A stretch of 64,000 nt of DNA from Hyphomicrobiales bacterium (lineage in GTDB: Bacteria > Pseudomonadota > Alphaproteobacteria > Rhizobiales > Xanthobacteraceae): contig JAFKKH010000022.1 in NCBI GenBank assembly GCA_017305665.1, positions 62,001 to 126,000 on the forward strand. Reading direction: 5' to 3'. This document shows, piece after piece, positions 61,437 to 64,000 of this stretch. Positions within the stretch are counted from its first letter, which is position 1, and each line of letters opens with the position of its first letter. The notes under the pieces are model-generated. The model saw only the letters and a list, made by a program, of their open reading frames with translations, searched no databases and was not told where the DNA came from. Position numbers and translations under genes: made by a program.

Positions 61437-63462
61437 CGTCGGTGCATTCGCCGTTGAGATAGAGGTCTGCTGGCCGGTAAATGCGGCTGAAGTTCGGTTT
61501 CTCGCGCGCCTGGCGCGCCGTAACGACGACGATTGCTCTCTCCGGCAGGGCGCCGCAGACGTGCCCCGTCTTGTTGCGGAACTTGCGTTCCACGGGACCG
61601 GACCTGATGCGCATGCGTTTGCCGGGAACCAGGGTGGCGATGAACCGATCGACCGTCGCCAGCAACTGTCTGTAGCCCGGTTCGGTGCTGATGAGACGTT
61701 CGCCGCCCGGCGGCATCAGCTTTTCGCCGCCGATGCCGCGCAATCGTGCGTGCCAGCGCGACGCGGCGGGATCGCCGGGATAGAGCCAGCCGTCCTGTGC
61801 CAGCAAAAATTGCAGCGCGGCGCGATCCTTCTCCGCTTCGCTCTGGGTGGGCTTCACTCCAAAATCCGAGTGGCAACCCATGCAATGCTTGTCGATCAGC
61901 CCTTTCCGGATTTGCCACCAGCGCGCACGGTTTGTCGCGCTGGCATCGACGAAGCTCATCATCTCCGCGATCTGTTGCGGTGTGCGGTTGCCGCAAGGCA
62001 GCGGTGGCGGCGCGGGCGCATCGGTGGTGTCGAGGCGCAAAATCGTTTTGTTCTTATCTTCGACCACCCAGATCGCACCGTCGGACGCAACCGTCATGCC
62101 GACCGGCGCGCCCTGCGGCCGTACGCCGTTGACCCGGTACCAGCCGGAGACCAGTTCAGTGAACGCCGCTGCCGCGACCTGCGACGCGCTGCCAATCTGG
62201 AACGGCCGCGACGGTTCGGCCGCGCAACTGACGTTGTAGCGCACCGGCGGCGGGCTGATTTTCGGAAAGCCCCTGTCGTCGACGTCGTAGATGAGGATGC
62301 GGCTGCCGGTCGGACGGTAGCCATGCAGGCCGACAATCAGTTTGCCGTCGAGCGCGGGAAATTTCGCGCCGTGATAGTAGAGCATCGCGAGCGGCGCGCC
62401 GTGCGGCGGCAGCAACGACAGCGGCGCGCGATAGAGCGCGGCATTGCCGCAGAGATTCCTGTATGGCGATGCCGTGCGCAGGAATGTCCCGTATTCGGGG
62501 CTGACGGTTTTGAGGTCGTAGCAATAGGGCCAGCCGTAGTGTTTGCCCTTCTCCAGCGCATTGATCTCTTCGTTCGGCGCGAAGATGTCGGGCAGGTCGC
62601 GGCCGTTCTCGGCCTGCAGGAAGGCAAAACCGGCATCAGGAAAATCCGGATGCATGGCCAGTGCCATCGAGTTGCGCAGGCCGCGCGCAAAAATCTCGCG
62701 CGGCGGGTTCGGATCGTCAGGCTTCAGCGTCGGAAAGATGCCGCCCGCCGGCGGCGTGAAAGCCCAGATCGCGGCCAATGGTGCTGCGCCTTCGCCAGCG
62801 GCGCACGGCTTTGTCGAACCCGCGGGGAGGCAATTGTCGCTGGGCGCGCCGACGTTGACATAGAGTTTGCCGGTCTTGTCGAACACGAAGGCCTTCAGCG
62901 GATGTGCGGCATCATCGATGACGGTGCCGTCGGAGAGCGTGACATGGCTGCCGGGCAGGCCACGCACGATGGTCTCGACCGTTGCCTTCGGATCGTCCGC
63001 CAGCGGGTCGAAGCGGAAGATGGTTTCGGCGGTGGATGCATAGACCTTGTTGTCGATGCCGCGCACGAGGCCGAACGGCTGATCGAGTCCGCCGATCAAT
63101 TCCCTGATGCGATGGCCGGGCGGCTGTGCCGGATCGAGCAGCAACAGCTTTCCGTCGGGGGAGTCAAAGCCCACCATGTCCGCGACGACGAACTTGTCAG
63201 AACCGGGAATCTGCAGGATCGAGCGCGGGAAGGCGAGGCCGTCCGCTTGAGTTGCAACCAGCCCTGCGCACATGCCGGCGCGCATGCCGAGCCTCACCGC
63301 CGGAAAGGCATTCGGCGCCGTTCCGCAAAGCTCGCTGCCCGTGGCGTAGCCGCCGGGCTGTGCCGGATCGGCTACCGCGCCAGGACTGGTCGCGACAGCA
63401 AGCGCAACCACGGCCAGCGCAAGCCTGCACGACGTGCGCCGCCATGACATGTCAGCCCGCAT
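61393..63462 (-). CDS. Periplasmic sugar dehydrogenase (PQQ-type propeller) fused to a C-terminal cytochrome c-like domain
   Basis: This 689-residue exported protein has a signal peptide (residues ~1-31), a glucose/sorbosone dehydrogenase-type beta-propeller (ARGLRNSMALA and EEINALEKGKHYGWPYCYD are hallmark segments) and, near residue 527, the heme c motif CMGCH followed by a region ending near MPPGG. The propeller would oxidise a sugar with PQQ and pass electrons to its own heme. No PQQ synthesis gene is nearby. It is the upstream partner of the SMP-30-like gene. Confidence 0.88.
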   Translation of the reverse strand: MRADMSWRRTSCRLALAVVALAVATSPGAVADPAQPGGYATGSELCGTAPNAFPAVRLGMRAGMCAGLVATQADGLAFPRSILQIPGSDKFVVADMVGFDSPDGKLLLLDPAQPPGHRIRELIGGLDQPFGLVRGIDNKVYASTAETIFRFDPLADDPKATVETIVRGLPGSHVTLSDGTVIDDAAHPLKAFVFDKTGKLYVNVGAPSDNCLPAGSTKPCAAGEGAAPLAAIWAFTPPAGGIFPTLKPDDPNPPREIFARGLRNSMALAMHPDFPDAGFAFLQAENGRDLPDIFAPNEEINALEKGKHYGWPYCYDLKTVSPEYGTFLRTASPYRNLCGNAALYRAPLSLLPPHGAPLAMLYYHGAKFPALDGKLIVGLHGYRPTGSRILIYDVDDRGFPKISPPPVRYNVSCAAEPSRPFQIGSASQVAAAAFTELVSGWYRVNGVRPQGAPVGMTVASDGAIWVVEDKNKTILRLDTTDAPAPPPLPCGNRTPQQIAEMMSFVDASATNRARWWQIRKGLIDKHCMGCHSDFGVKPTQSEAEKDRAALQFLLAQDGWLYPGDPAASRWHARLRGIGGEKLMPPGGERLISTEPGYRQLLATVDRFIATLVPGKRMRIRSGPVERKFRNKTGHVCGALPERAIVVVTARQAREKPNFSRIYRPADLYLNGECTDDDGYYIEQGNLVPL

Positions 63463-63525
63463 CCCTCGTGCCCCGTCTTATCGGTGGATACGCTTGTACC
63501 ACGCCATGCGCGCAAATTGTCTGGC

Positions 63526-64000
63526 TCACGCCTCCTGACGGGCGTATTGCGTCTGCAATTCCGCGCGGTTCACTTTTCCGGCGGCGTTGTAAGGCAGGGT
63601 GTCGGCGACGAATATCTTGTCCGGGCATTTGTATTTCGCCAGCGATGCCCGCAGATGCGTTTGCAATTCATCGAGATCGATGGCTGCGCTCGTCGCGACG
63701 ATGACGGCGACGACAAGTTCGCCCCATTTTTCGTCCGGCAGGCCGATCACGGCGGCGTCTTGCACGCCGGAAAATTCCAGCAGAATCCGCTCGACTTCCA
63801 CCGGGTAGATATTCTCGCCGCCGCGAATGATGAGGTGCTTCTTGCGGCCGGCGAGAAACACGTAGCCGTCATTGTCCTGGTATCCGAGGTCGCCGCTGTA
63901 GATCCAGCCGTCACGAAGCGTGCGCGCGGTCTCGGCGGGATTGTCCAGATAGCCCGTCATCTCCGTGCCGCCGCGGGTCACGATCTCGCCGATCGAGCCG
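63526..64000 (-). CDS. AMP-dependent acyl-CoA ligase, C-terminal part (truncated by the window edge)
   Basis: The frame is open to the right edge of the window, so only the last ~158 residues are visible. They hold the hinge and C-terminal domain of an ANL ligase: WIYSGDLGYQDNDGYVFLAG, HLIIRGGENIYPVEVE and the catalytic Lys in LPYNAAGKVNRAELQ. The remainder lies beyond the window. The substrate cannot be told from this part. Confidence 0.9.
   Translation of the reverse strand, partial: GSIGEIVTRGGTEMTGYLDNPAETARTLRDGWIYSGDLGYQDNDGYVFLAGRKKHLIIRGGENIYPVEVERILLEFSGVQDAAVIGLPDEKWGELVVAVIVATSAAIDLDELQTHLRASLAKYKCPDKIFVADTLPYNAAGKVNRAELQTQYARQEA

Noticed and set aside
61375-63447. A 690-codon frame opposite the sugar dehydrogenase gene
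   Set aside because: It is antisense to a strongly supported gene and has no signal peptide or domain.
1-64000. tRNA, rRNA, CRISPR, prophage or insertion sequences
   Set aside because: No tRNA clover-leaf, rRNA segment, direct-repeat array or transposase frame was seen anywhere in the window.

Overview
The window reads as a chromosomal segment of a high-GC alphaproteobacterium, most likely of the Bradyrhizobium / Rhodopseudomonas / Afipia group. This is inferred from gene content: fused branched-chain amino acid (Liv) transporter subunits, two TRAP transporter systems, a cyclic beta-glucan exporter of the NdvA/ChvA type, ornithine-lipid genes, the alphaproteobacterial regulator TrcR, the ispH-thrB-rnhA row, many CoA ligases and CoA transferases, and short intergenic palindromic repeats. 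No rRNA, tRNA, CRISPR array, insertion sequence or phage gene was seen. Coding density is high and most gaps are under 300 bases.

Layout. 1-9660: a catabolic cluster on the + strand (Liv ABC transporter, HMG-CoA-lyase-like enzyme, amidohydrolase, Rieske ferredoxin, acyl-CoA dehydrogenase, two class III CoA transferases, MaoC hydratase), closed by a convergent GntR/UTRA repressor. Two near-identical 16-base palindromes lie in front of the lyase and the dehydrogenase and are probably that regulator's operators. 9661-12744: a possible AraC-family relic, then a methyltransferase, olsB and an olsA/plsC acyltransferase (membrane lipids). 12832-17627: a CzcAB-type metal efflux operon led by a small Cys/His-rich exported protein. 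17796-25396: a mixed block with a GrlR-like protein, a glutathione transferase, a soluble globin-coupled chemoreceptor, a fumarase/aspartase-superfamily lyase, an aldo/keto reductase, a thioesterase, a Nudix CoA pyrophosphatase and an exported protein of unknown function.

25453-33561: two TRAP systems of different classes, a DctP/DctQM set on the - strand and a TAXI-type set (binding protein, fused permease, DUF1850 protein) on the + strand, with two small secreted proteins between them. 33568-44462: TPR proteins, an SDR, a CPA1 cation/proton antiporter, propionyl-CoA synthetase, TrcR, the ispH-thrB-rnhA row and a peroxiredoxin. 44567-52311: DUF924, FadD, a D,D-carboxypeptidase with a long basic tail, NdvA, an orphan ABC binding protein and a Gly/Tyr-rich secreted protein. 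52416-64000: a HisE-like pyrophosphatase, a YqaA/DedA membrane protein, two nitronate-monooxygenase paralogues around a thioesterase, a GFA protein and a CoA ligase, then small conserved proteins, a periplasmic sugar-dehydrogenase/cytochrome c fusion with an SMP-30-like partner, and the C-terminal part of another CoA ligase cut by the window edge.

The most interesting items are the first catabolic cluster, with its self-consistent operator pair and a lyase lacking the signature cysteine; the nitronate-monooxygenase paralogue whose catalytic-base His is replaced by Gln; the methyltransferase beside the ornithine-lipid genes; and the side-by-side TRAP systems.
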